Below, in pieces: positions 32,850 through 43,907 of a stretch of DNA of 60,000 nt (position 1 is the stretch's first letter; each line of letters opens with the position of its first letter). A model generated the notes under the pieces. It did no database searches. It was not told the DNA's origin and saw nothing but the letters and a program-made list of their open reading frames with translations. Source of the DNA: Membranipora membranacea (Eukaryota > Bryozoa > Gymnolaemata > Cheilostomatida > Membraniporidae); the NCBI GenBank assembly GCA_914767715.1, contig OU612067.1, positions 29,240,162 through 29,300,161 on the forward strand, given 5' to 3'. Position numbers and translations under genes: made by a program.

Positions 32850-35029
32850 ATGGTTAGAAACAGAATTCCCTCAACCAAGAGTCATACTGATGATACTGTA
32901 TTTGCAACGGCTATTAAGGAAGTCGTAGATGGAACACTATCCTTGAGAGCGGCGGCTGATACCTTTGCAATTCCCAAGTCGACGCTAGCGAGAGCCGTGA
33001 CAAAGTACCGGAACGCGGCAAAGACTGTTGGTAACGGTGAAGCTGCGACTAATATTTCATACCAACCAAATTGGAACAATAGGCAAGTGTTCACTGGTGA
33101 GCAAGAATCGCTACTGAAAGAATACCTTATCAAGGCAGCCAAGCACCATGCAGGGCTAACTAAGAAGATGGTACGGGAATTATCCTATGAATATGCGAAG
33201 ACAATCGGCAGGAAGTATCCCCCGACATGGGACACCAACAGCACTGCAGGTATTTGCTTTCAGTCTGCTCATACCCACTGCTTAAATACTCGTTATTACA
33301 GCATATAAGCCTATATCTGATATGATCATTATAATACTAGTATTCATTATATAGCTAATATGATCGTTATAATACTAGTAGACCTATCGCTTAATAGAAT
33401 TCTATAATATTTAAGGGTTACTTGAAGTCGAGCTAACCATCCATTGTGATTGATTGCAGGAGAAGACTGGATCTACCACTTCATGAAGAGACACCCCAAC
33501 TTATCTGTACGTACTCCAGAAGCAACCAGTCTGAGTCGAGCGACGAGCTTCAATAGAACTAACGTCGCTGCCTTCTTTGCCAACCTAGAGGCTGTGCTTA
33601 TCAAACACAAGTTTGAGGCTAGTGACATTTGGAACATTGATGAGACGGCGCTCACCACTGTACACAAGCCTCCAAAGGTCATCGCTCTGAAGAATGCGAA
33701 GCAGGTTGGAGTACCCACATCCGCTGAAAGAGGCACACTCGTGACACTGGTAGGATGCATTAGCGCCCAAGGAGGTTATATCCCTCCGTTTTTGATCATG
33801 CCTAGAGTGAACTTTAAAGAGTCCATGCTGAATGGCACCCCACCTGGAAGTAGCGGGGCTGCTCACCCATCCGGCTGGATGAATCAGGAGATTTTTCTTT
33901 TGTGGATAGAACACTTTGCTAAATATTGCAAATGCTCCAAAGAGAAGCCAGTGCTTCTCTTGCTGGACAATCACACCAGCCACATTTCAATCGCAGCAAT
34001 TGATGCTGCTAAGGAGAAAGGGGTAGTATTACTTACATTCCCGCCCCACTGCAGTCATAAACTGCAGCCGTTAGATCGGACTGTGTATGGCCCGCTGAAA
34101 AAGTACTATAATGACACCTGCAACAGATGGATGCTCAACAATCCGGCTAGAACTATATCAATTCATGATATAGGAGCGCTGCTGGGCTAGAGTTTCCACA
34201 AAGCCTTTACACCAGCCAATATTCTGTCGGGCTTCCGCATCTCTGGGATCCACCCATGCAACTCGGACATCTTTAGTGATGATGAATATTTGGCTTCTGC
34301 TGTTACAGACCGTCCAGCTCCGGTCCAAGTCCCAGCATTACCTCCTGCAGGTCTTTCTGGTCAATCTCAAAATCCGCTGCCCGCTGCCACAGTTACTGAA
34401 CCTACACCATCGACCAGTGAATTGATCAGATCGCCCAACGATTTTACTCCCCAAGACCTCTGCCATATCCAAAAGCTGGACCCCGCAAGAATGCAACCTC
34501 AAATCGAAGGAAAGTGAAGTCCATGGTCCTCACTGATACGCCTGTTAAGCAGCAGATGTTGAAAGAACTGGAGGCAAAGAAGAAGCCACCAAAGAAAAGG
34601 GCCAAAATACTAACTCCGGAATGGAGCGATGATGATGACGGAAAAGAGGATGAAGCGCTGGCCAAGAGACTAGAGAAAGAAGACAGTTCTGGAGACGAGT
34701 TAGATACTGAAGAGCCACCTAGATCACCTAGGCCTACCACGGAGGTGGGAGAGTACGTCCTGGTCAAGTTTACTGGGAAGAAGACCAATGTGGGGCATTT
34801 CGTGGGCATGGTAGTGGAAACAGATGGCTGTGGAGTCTTATCGACTGTATCGTTTTTCAAGACTATTCATGGTATAAACCCTTCCTTCATCAAATCTGAG
34901 CCGGAAGATATCACGGATATTGATGACACCGATATTGTCCTTCGTCTACCACCACCAACGAACACTGGTGGAACTAGCAGGCTGTCCCAGAGGATCGTTT
35001 TCCCAGTTGACCTATCTTATTACTTTTGA
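32850..35029 (+). pseudogene. Tigger/pogo transposase with one stop and one frameshift
   Basis: Exon one (32850-33249) starts MVRNRIPSTK and holds a psq-type helix-turn-helix (LSLRAAADTFAIPKSTLARA) and the start of a CENP-B-type second helix-turn-helix. Exon two (33460 on, joined in phase within a Gly codon) continues it ([20 protein letters not shown]) and carries the DDE_1 domain: Asp in WNIDETAL, Asp in LLLDNHTSH and Asp in [18 protein letters not shown] at 34188-34190 follows ALLG. A frameshift near 34450 moves the frame to a basic region (PKKRAKILTPEW) and a C-terminal domain with VGEYVLVKFTGKK and VGHFVGMVVE, ending at 35029. The intron holds a 40-bp tandem duplication (33319-33380). 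Only two lesions, so decay is recent. Confidence 0.9.
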
Positions 35030-35152
35030 TTTATACTGAAAAACAGTTGAATATAATTTTGATTAGTTTTATATCTCAAATAAATAGTTGAACAACAAAA
35101 GTTAGTAAAGACCTCTCTGTATATTGTGATACATTATTTTCAATAGGAACAT

Positions 35153-35217
35153 ATAGTCCCAGAGTGCCCCGAGCCCTGTCCCAATGTGCCCCGACATAGG
35201 GGCACTCTGGGACAGTG
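35153..35217. repeat. Hairpin of paired Tigger ends
   Basis: TCCCAGAGTGCCCC and GGGGCACTCTGGGA lie 28 bp apart in inverted orientation, with a third related block (TGTCCCAATGTGCCCCG) between them. A further direct copy (GTCCCAGAGTGCCCCC) occurs at about 35377. These are clustered terminal repeats of the Tigger family, perhaps a tiny internally deleted copy next to the full element. Confidence 0.75.
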
Positions 35218-35459
35218 TACAATGCTCTCTGTTTTTCTCACAACTTTTTTCTAGACTGGTAAACTGCCAAATGGTTATTATCATGTAGTTAACAACACAT
35301 CAAACTATATATGTGTATAGTTTGAAGATGACCATCCCAAAAATAAACGGTCTGTGGCCAAATAGGTGAAATTTGTCCCAGAGTGCCCCCGCCTCCCCTA
35401 CATATTTTCAATTACATCGATGTTAGGACAATTTGCGGTATTTTGGTAAATGCTACTTT

Positions 35460-36003
35460 AACATGAATGTTGAGGAGGACCACAACAGAGTTGAATTATG
35501 TCTACAAGTAAAAAAATGTTATGCATGAGTATTGTTACGCATTATGAAAAAGGAATAATAGAAATTTATATGGAATTTGCAACTGTTAATAGGATGGCAC
35601 AATAAACTGAACAGAAATGCAGGCAAGCCAAACTGTGCTGTGGGAGTTGTTAGAATGCTGAAGAGCGAGTCTGAGACAACAAAAACAGTTCAAATATTGG
35701 TGGGAAACAAGTGAAAGCAAATAAGCAATTGAAGAAGTATGTAGTAAGCGATCCTGCACTAAAGGAGGCATGGGAAAACTACCGGAGAGACCAAGACTGG
35801 CAGAGACTGTGGAGATAGGGTGCCAACTGTGCTAGATAAAATATCAATGTTGATACTACTTTATACAGTGAGTTTACTTTTGTGCTGATTGAAGCAAAAA
35901 CTAAAATATATGGACAGACGGATTAGCTTTATCCCAGCTACTCCAATTTTCATCATCACACTACAACCTGTTGTCTAAGTACAATCGAATCACTCATGCA
36001 GTA
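35460..36003 (+). pseudogene. MULE transposase 3' fragment, copy B
   Basis: Matches 18399-19130 in order and orientation, including the last exon (ACTGAACAGAAATGCAGGCA, AAGAAGTATGTAG, GACTGGCAGAGACTGTGGAG) and the 3' untranslated part. It has lost several bases, has stops, and lacks the nine-base expansion. No terminal inverted repeats are seen around it, so it is a fragment rather than a whole element. Confidence 0.85.
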
Positions 36004-36095
36004 TAACCTACCTTGTCGATATTATTCACACTAGGACCATGTGTTGAATTAAACTATGTTTTGAATTTCGATAAGGCAGATTCTGTCATAGATTA

Positions 36096-36446
36096 ATGGT
36101 CAAAACCTCTTTGATGCCGTTGACCAGGTGTTCAGGTTGGTATACTGAAGGTTATCAGTTCAAAAGGATGGTCATTGAGAGGCAGGTTTACTCAAATTGT
36201 TTCAGGATTTTGTTGGATGCGAGCGAGCAGAAGAAGTTGCTCAAGCACAGTCAAACCCTGTGGCTGAGTATGCACAGGTGCCTTACAAGTCTGCACTGCA
36301 AAGAGCTTTGTTTATCTTATATGGAAGCTGAAAGAACGAGGAGCAAGATTGAAAACATTCACAGTACTCTAGAAGACCCAGCTACTCTATCATGGGTACA
36401 TTTTGTCTGCCATGTGCTAATCAAGTATATTGTAAGGAAAAAGTAA
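36096..36446 (+). pseudogene. hAT-like transposase internal fragment
   Basis: The frame reads LLKHSQTLWLSMHRCLTSL, then IHSTLEDPATLSWVHFVCH and VLIKYIV. L-K-x-(S/C)-Q-T-R-W-L-S-(L/M) followed by ...L.DP......L.FL...L..IN is the conserved middle of hAT-type transposases of the ZBED/ZMYM-related group; here the usual Arg before Trp is Leu. Only about 90 residues are recognisable, and there are no catalytic acidic residues or dimerisation domain nearby. The frame has no stop up to 36444. Confidence 0.65.
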
Positions 36447-36719
36447 TATAGCTTATGGTTACTCGGCTCTGAGATTAAAAAAATCGTCTTTCCTTTTTTA
36501 ATTATTAGAGGATGAATTCATACTAACCGGTCTTCACTCAGAGATGAAGAAGCTAAAAACAAAGATTTATATACTTTTATATATTTCGATTTATTAATAA
36601 TGCTACCAGATACAAAATTTATTTCATTTTGAAATCTATCACTGATCGTACAATGCAGTCTTTCCAAAGGCAGGCTTTTTATCTATATGTCAAGTCATTG
36701 AGCTAACCCATACTTTTCG

Positions 36720-36925
36720 GGTCATAGGTATAGGTCATAGGTATTAGGAAGTACAAAATCAATCACCTACCTACCTACATATTGTTAAGGCTTAACACCC
36801 CCTATACTTTGAAACACAGGATGGCACAGGAAATGTTGCCAGGATAATGAGACAAAACAATTTGTGCAGATGGTAATGGGACTGGCTCTACTTCCGCCTG
36901 AGGGAGTAGTTAGGCTGGCTCAGGG
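36720..36925 (+). repeat. Dispersed repeat, copy B
   Basis: Partner of 2185-2425, same orientation, with the shared TTTGTGCAGATGGTAATGGG and GAGGGAGTAGT blocks and the TTTGAAACACAGGATGG block. Copies differ at roughly one in six to eight positions by eye. Confidence 0.75.
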
Positions 36926-39800
36926 AACTGGCAAGTCGGCCCCTGCCAAAGAACTGTTGATATTATTATGAAAATGTATGGCCGAGGATATGGAAGCAAA
37001 CAGAGGTTTCAGTGTTCGGTCAAAAGATACGAACAAATAATGACTTGGAAGGTAGGGAACATCCAAGGATCATGTTACATCTCAGTAAGATTGTTGCATT
37101 GATAGGAATGCAACGCATGTTTACTACATTCCTTGCATATTTATCCACAATATTTTTCGCTTTCCGTAAAATGATTCATAATGTCTGTGCCAGCACTGTG
37201 TGTCTGTTTTCTGTTGTCTGTATACTGTACCCAGATTAATTTAACAATGTTTGAAATAAATAACATGACCAAGTGCTAACAAATAATTGAAAGATAAATT
37301 TTGAAACAGTTACAAAAACCCTTAACAGCTTAACAATAATCTACTTACAAACAGGAAGCAGGTCATCACCTCTATAACAATAGGTGCAATATTGGTCAAT
37401 TGTAGAAGATCTGAGGCTCAAACCTGGAATGGGTGGCGTGTCATACCTCATTTCGCCCGTTGTTGTTTGTTCAACGATGTTTTTGGGAATGGGTATTGGA
37501 GGAGTGCTATTCTGGCAATTCAAGATATTGAGATGGGTTTCAATAACATTAATTACTCTATTGATAGCAACAGCGAGGACGAACTATTTTTCGAAAACTC
37601 AACTGTAGCCACGGACGCTCAAATGACACACAACTACATACTCGTCTTACTTACTATAATTTTATACTAATGAGTTATTTTGATACCTACATTAATACCT
37701 CATGTATATTCACATTCTATTCCTAGGATCGTTGTTTTGTCTGGGTTCATTGGTTTCTCATCTGGGTTACCTTTACCTGAAGCCTCAGACTGCTAACGAA
37801 TCAAGTAGTGATAAGGTTATGGAAGAGGTAGATTTCTAGAAACTGCTTGAATACAACTCTGATAATGAGAACGAAAGAGACAATGATGATCAAAAAAATA
37901 AGGATCGTTGATGTAGACTCAGCAACAACACTGAACATTGAAGAAGGAGACTATTTCGTTATCGAGTTTGAGGTTGAAGCCGGAAATGGTAAAGTTTACG
38001 TTATCGGTAAGGTGATGGGGGTGGCTGAAGGCTGTATTACTGTAAACTGTTTCTAAACCAGCCATATATTTGTGAAGTCAACTCAGAGAAACTCTGGTAT
38101 AAGTTGCCGGCGCCTACTCCGACGGGCAAACCAGTGGACTAAAGTCATCTGCGTGTACTTTTGACCCGATCATCCCATCATCATCTGGATATGAGCTGAG
38201 GGGGAGTGATTAATTATGGTAAAAAATGACTGAAAAGCAACTAAAAATCAAACATACTTGTCATTGTTACAGCATAATATTCATTGCTGTTATACAAGTA
38301 CAACCTTTCCTGTGATTTTATAACCTATTTTAAACGCATTATCACTTATTTCTGATCAATATTCACCAATAATTTTAAAATGTCTTATAGTACCCTGCTT
38401 ACTTTGGGTCCGGTTTGTGAACCAAATTCTTGTCGTACGGTCTATTAGTACCAGTTAGCTGCGACAAATACAGAGTAAAGGTTTGCTATGATGATGGAAC
38501 AGTCAAAACTGGTACACTCTAGACTGAAAGTTCTCTGAGTTACAATGGGTCAAAAAAACAGGTATCAGTGTAACAGAGGATATAGTTGATGTGTTTGTTG
38601 AGGGTATATCAGCGTAAAACATCACAAATAAAATCCTGTGAAAATCAACCTCAGTAAATCTTTTATCATAATTTAACTATAATATAATCATCTCCCTGTT
38701 CTGAATAGCTTTTTGGGGTCAAAGCCTGAGTGTGCCTTTCTTTTACATAGGCTGCATCTTTGGATGGATTGCAGCTGCTGTGATTCAAATCTCTTAATAA
38801 GGGCCCTGTGCTTTTCTTCTTGGCCTATCATCAGTTTGTGGATAGTGACAGAAATAAACTATTGCTGATACCAACATGTGTTACAAGCAGCCGCTGGTGG
38901 TAAAATAGGAAGGAGTATATTGAGGGAATGACAAAAGTGATAGAATAATATAGAGAAGACATTGAGGATATGCCGCATTTAGAGATGAGGCTTTCCTTTG
39001 GATTGATCACTGCTATGTTAATCTGTATCTGTATCTCAAGTCTTATACTTATTTTTGAGTTAAATCTTGCGCTAAATGAAACTCAAATGAATTTTTCATC
39101 AAGCTAAAAATTCAAATTATCTATATTTTTAGGTTAGACATGGATAACCAACTGAGTCAGTAACAGAGAGTGCAATAAGAGAATACGATTTGGCTATCAT
39201 GCCTTGTCTGCATACCATTTCTTCTCTACTCTAAGTAGAAACATGGTCCCTCAACCCAACAGCAATGAATATAACATGTGGGGATGTTTCATCATTCTGG
39301 GTCTGATAATGGGTGATGGGTGATGGTAACCGAGTTGAAAAAGGAGTGCAAAGGTGACGGTACTAGAAACCATCAACCAACCACCCCGTCCACTGGTATC
39401 ATCAAACCAAGTATACCTAAATTTCCCAGTGGAGATATCAGATAAGGCCAACCTTCCTTGACTATAGCCAGCCAATAGCTAGTAACCAATCAACTGCATC
39501 TATAACAATCCATCTGAACAAGATTCACCTGAGCATAGACCCAGGCTCCACTTAAATACTGGTATCTCTTTTAGTGAACAAGTTTGATAGCTATCGGATT
39601 ACAAGAGCAAAATTACATTCCAGGGCCTTGAGTACTAGGGTACCTTCCTGTACACTGACACTGTACACACTTCTTGATTGTGTTATCCCCCATTTAAGAC
39701 AGGGCCACTGCTAAGATTCAAATTGTAAAAATAACAATCGCACCCTTGCAACTACGATAGATCAATTTTGTCGCCTTATCTTGCTATTTTCATTTGCCCT
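36926..39800. other. Mostly unrecognised; weak coding-like traces
   Basis: A frame at 37890-38056 (IEEGDYFVIEFEVEAGNGKV ending TVNCF) and a short one near 38550-38615 resemble the extreme C-terminal domains seen in some transposase-like proteins, but the match is too short to name. Splice-like AG and GT sites occur nearby. I see nothing else that I can support. Confidence 0.3.
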
Positions 39801-39839
39801 CCTCCGAGAATCAGAAGCACAACCTCTTTGTATGTCAAT

Positions 39840-40417
39840 CAAAATCAAAATATAGCTTAATTGTTTATGGAGCAATGACTTCTGGATTGGATGGTACACT
39901 CGCTGTATGTCTAAATTTTCACTTATCGCATGGAAACGGACATGGTGTTCTTCCAGTAGTCGCGGATATTTCAAGCAACCTGGACAAAGGTGTACAAAAT
40001 GAGGCTCGTATAATGGATTTGTCGGAAGTATTTGATAAAGTAAACCATCAGAAACTCACCAGTATCTTGGAGAACAAATGGGTCTGCTATCAAGTTTGCT
40101 CCTGGTGGAGGAATTCCTATCTGAAAGATCCCAGCAGGTTGCTGTGGAGGGTTCTCTATCATCGACTGCAGCTTTGGCACCAGGAGTGCCGCAAGGGAGC
40201 GTGGTCGGGCCTACGCTCATCTTCTTTTGCATCAATGACCTCCCAAAGGGCTTCATTCTACTGTTTGACTTTGCTGACAACACAATACTCTACAGCACTG
40301 GAACCAACGGGTATAAGCACCAGGCTGACCTCAAAACATTGGAGGATTGGGATAAAAAAAAATTGTATGGTATTCAACCTAGACCTCATAAACAGAGACC
40401 ATCAGCTGGCTGACTGA
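39840..40417 (+). pseudogene. LINE reverse transcriptase fragment (Jockey/CR1-like)
   Basis: Overlapping frames give MDLSEVFDKVNHQKLTSILE, then FLSERSQQVAVEG, then APGVPQGSVVGPTLIFFCIN followed by DLPKG, then FDFADNTILYS and LKTLEDWDKK. These are the ordered palm motifs of non-LTR reverse transcriptase: the first catalytic Asp in LD(F/L)S.AFDKV, PQGSV.GP, and the FADD box, which here reads FADN. A frameshift lies near 40078-40110. Loss of the second Asp, the frameshift and the missing ends make it a dead copy. Confidence 0.85.
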
Positions 40418-40739
40418 GAGTTGGCTAATGGGACATCATGCAGAGTTTTGATAGCAACGATGGAGGAAGAGAGTTTACCGACCAACGATCTGAAAAGGTT
40501 ATTCAGGTAGAGAGTTATTATTCATATTCCTGCATCTGTAGATATAAACACTAGGTATTTTTTTAGAAAAAATCAAGCCTATTAAGCAGGACAATGGACC
40601 AGTGGCTTTCTTATGCATTGTTTCATATCAACAACAACAAAAAGCAACTCTATTTTATAAAAGAAGATAACGAAGATATTGTTCTGAACTGCTTCCTAAC
40701 TTATTGTTGTGCTTATAAATGATAAAAATTTTATAGCGA

Positions 40740-41227
40740 TGTGAGGACCATTCTTGAGGGGAGTGTCACTAAGATGATCAAGGTATTTCCATTTGCCTGT
40801 GAGATACTGAAACCAGTGCCGATTATCAATCCTCTAAACAAGGACAAATACACTACAGCAGATGTGGCAAGTTCGATATTGACGACATACAATTGAGAAT
40901 GAGTGGCTGGACTTGCTTGCGGAGGACAATGATCCAGAGGCTGTTAAATCTCCTCAGTCGTTCTGGGAAGCAGCGAGTACCTCTTCAAAACCAAATCTCT
41001 GCAGATTGATGCAAGCCCTCATGAGCTTGGCACAATCGAATGCCTCAAGCGAGAGAGTGTTCAGCATGTTAGCCAAGGTTTACACTAGTGAGCGGTCAAA
41101 TATGGCCCAAAAAGGGCTGACCAGTATCTTAACTGTGAAAACAAACAATTATGGGTGTTGCCATGATACAAAGTTCTCTAACAAACTGTATGGTGATACA
41201 AAAAAAGCAGATCATCAGCACAGGTGA
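40740..41227 (+). pseudogene. hAT transposase C-terminal fragment
   Basis: The frame holds SFWEAASTSSKPNLCRLMQA, then LAQSNASSERVFSML and SILTVKTNN. NASSER-x-FS with a preceding P.L..L...LM.L.. pattern is the hAT dimerisation domain. The upstream part (40740-40900) has a frame with EGSVTKMIKVFPFACEIL and stops that may belong to it. It differs in sequence from the hAT fragment at 22.9 kb, so two hAT families are present. It could belong with the internal fragment at 36.1 kb, but 4.5 kb and a LINE separate them. Confidence 0.75.
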
Positions 41228-41706
41228 TGTTAAACCCAATGCTCCCTCTGATTTTGAATGGATACCTATTTTTCCAGTGCCATTTGTCAACAAAAAAGTT
41301 TATTTTTGGTCATGTTATTTAAATCTATTCCGCTTTTACAGCCAAGATGTTAGATTAACCATCCTGGTGTGGCTACCTCCTACAATAACATTGCTAATGT
41401 ATACAATCAATAGACGATCTAGAATGTAGACAACATAATGTAAGGAAATAGGTAAAGAACTATGAAATGGAGGCAATCCTGACTTGGGACAAATTGTTTA
41501 GGGTTAGGGATTTCATTTAATTCCTGACATTTGCATGACACTGGTATGTAAAATGCTGCCCATTGGCAGAACTTTTTTTACAAACAATAGAGGAATTATT
41601 ATTTAATTCATTATTTATTTTTATATTATTATTATCTTTTTTTCTCCACAGAGGATCAAGTGCTTACAGTGAAAGATAGAAAGATAGAGAGATAGTAACA
41701 AAATAG

Positions 41707-43001
41707 TTGCGAATCAGAACTCAAAAAATATATGTGCAGTATACCGCTGATATGCACACTGACAGATTCAACAATCAGCGCATCACTCGAGACATCAACT
41801 ATGTAGTAACTGCTATGATAAGTCGGTATCCTTCTCTCAGAGACCAGGGCCGGGTGCCATTTACCAGTTTAGACAAACTGAATCTTTTTTTAGTCCAAGA
41901 ACTGGCTTTAGCAGCATGTTCTTAAAGTGGTTAGAAATGTTGTTTATTGAGGATTAAATTCATTGTGGCTGTCATTATTAATTGTGACTTGCACCCTCTT
42001 TATTCTTTTTACATGGTTCCCCAGAACTACAAAGTGTGACGATTTGGAAAATCTGTGCAGTATTGTATTTTCAACCTCATTTCAAGATCTATGTAATTTT
42101 TGCACCTCAATTTGAATTTTGCTTAGCGATTCTCTCGGTTAGTATGTCCTCGATCGAGCATAGTCATACAAACAGTGACATCATTACACCTCTTAATAAC
42201 ACTCTCAAACTCGAACCTAGCGTGAAACCACTAGACACATTGTCTTAGAGAACCTTGCCAAAATTATCTGAGAAGCTGCATGGAAAAGATTGGGCAGCTG
42301 TAGATAGAACTGAAGTTCATATCCAGTATTGGCAGCTTTCCTACATCAATAGGAAAAAATATCTACGCAACTCAGTCGAGACATGATCTAATAAAAAAGC
42401 ATTCTCATCTAGAATTAGATTGGTAAGCTTTATTGATATTCGCTAGTATGGATGGCAGTAGAAAAAAGAAGAGGGGAAACCACTAGAAGAGAAGTTTTCA
42501 GAGAGGCATTTGTGAGTTGTAAACCAGGGACCAGAGATGGTGAAGACATTGAACAAATCCAACGCGACTAACTGGAAGTCTGTACAATAAAGGGCGCGAC
42601 TTCTTTGCGTCTTATGTATAGCACTCCGCAGGCATAAAAATGCCTGTCGAATACAGTGTCATACAGTCAACAGACAAATGCCTCAGATGGTGATAAAGCA
42701 TATTCTACAGCAAGGGTTCCTGGAAGAAATTGCAAACAAAACGGGACATGTTGTGGGGGTATGTCAGGCGGAGAGACTATTTGTGTGTGTCAATGGAGGG
42801 ACTGTGATCGATGTACCAGATGTGGCCACTCTCCTCATGGCTATCGTGCTGATGCGGTATATTCTGCACATTAATTTCCTCCAGAAAGCCAAAAGTACTT
42901 TCAATTTTTTTTGCTGTGTTTTTGGCAAGAGAAGCCGTAATATCACTCTATCCAAAACTCAGAAAGAAATGCTTGGTGTGACAAAGTCTAAAAAACCTTG
43001 A
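41707..43001 (+). pseudogene. Possible remnant of a multi-copy SAM-domain-like family
   Basis: Three pieces suggest one decayed gene: VVTAMISRYPSLRDQG (41.8 kb), then YWQLSYINRKKYLR (42.3 kb), then GVCQAERLFVCVNGGTVIDV and VATLLMAIVLMRYILHINF (42.75-42.9 kb), ending at a TGA. I recall the series (I..++..YP.L.D, R...I..., a hydrophobic F.V...Y.FN+.YP segment) from repeated proteins of fish and invertebrates, some with SAM domains. Spacing and stops make the assignment tentative; no catalytic motif is visible. Confidence 0.3.
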
Positions 43002-43907
43002 TGTTTGCTTTGTTTTTACACGACAGTTCAGAGATTTTTCTTTCAATTCTTTAAAATATATTACAGATTTTTATGTTTTATTGTATAAAGCTTAATTTGT
43101 GTGAAAAACTTCGCAATTGTAGTCAGCTCTTTCATCATTATATTATCTGTATTGATTTTGATCAATCACACATAGCAAAACTGTTATACCAGACTATCAG
43201 CTTATACTGTGCATAACAAAAGAAAGATGATCAATTCTTAGGGTGATTTTAACTCATTGTTAGAAAGTTGTGATTTATATTTGATTCTATCTTGAGTCCT
43301 ATATAGTTCCCCCACTTCACCCTTGTAAAAGTTCATTTAAGAATGGAAATGTTTCACTAAGTTTATGGATCAGCTAGCAACCTTCCTTCTCCATACATTG
43401 TTAAGAGACAGCAGCATCAGCTCTCCCTATCTGTAGGAAATCAAACTCCAATCAACTCTGATACTGCTGTTCTCCAGATCGCTTTGGCTGAGAACTGTAA
43501 ATACACTGAGGCTAACTCCAATCAGGGATATCATTGGGTCAACAAGCAGGCTACCGTTCTTATATGATATGTCTGGGCAGCAAATGGATGTGAAAGTATG
43601 GTTACTGTTATCAGCCTCCTTAACACTTTGAATCCCAGCCACGAGATAATTCGTTCAGAGTTGTCTTCTCTGTGTCTCCTGCCACGAGATAACTCGTGCT
43701 AATGTTTATTATGATTGTGGAGCCTCTCCCATAGGCTGACAACATCTAAACACCTTCCAATCAGCTAGCCTGATATGTTTACTTGGAATTTATGATTGGT
43801 CAACTCAATTGAACTGAGAGGGGGATCTGTATAATTGAAAACTTTCACCCATATCAAAAGCAGCTGAAAATCTGAGAATCTCAGTAGATGATGATTTTGA
43901 TGAGATT

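Larger units (their letters stand above)
32777..35218 (+). mobile_element. pogo/Tigger-type DNA transposon
   Basis: The transposase gene is flanked by related GC-rich ends. The left end reads ACATGTCCCACTGTGCCCCG, and the right end, read on the minus strand, starts TACACTGTCCCAGAGTGCCC. The right end is next to TA, the target of this superfamily; on the left the expected TA appears as CA. The element interrupts the integrase of the gypsy element, so it is the younger of the two. Confidence 0.7.

Noticed and set aside
33585-33983. 132-codon minus-strand frame
   Set aside because: It is the antisense shadow of the Tigger catalytic domain.
37847-38056. 69-codon frame as a separate gene
   Set aside because: Short, with an atypical start and only a vague likeness to transposase tails. 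Mentioned under the unrecognised stretch instead.
36096-41227. A single hAT element formed by the fragments at 36.1 and 40.9 kb
   Set aside because: A dispersed repeat, a LINE fragment and 4 kb of unrelated sequence intervene, and no terminal repeats were found.
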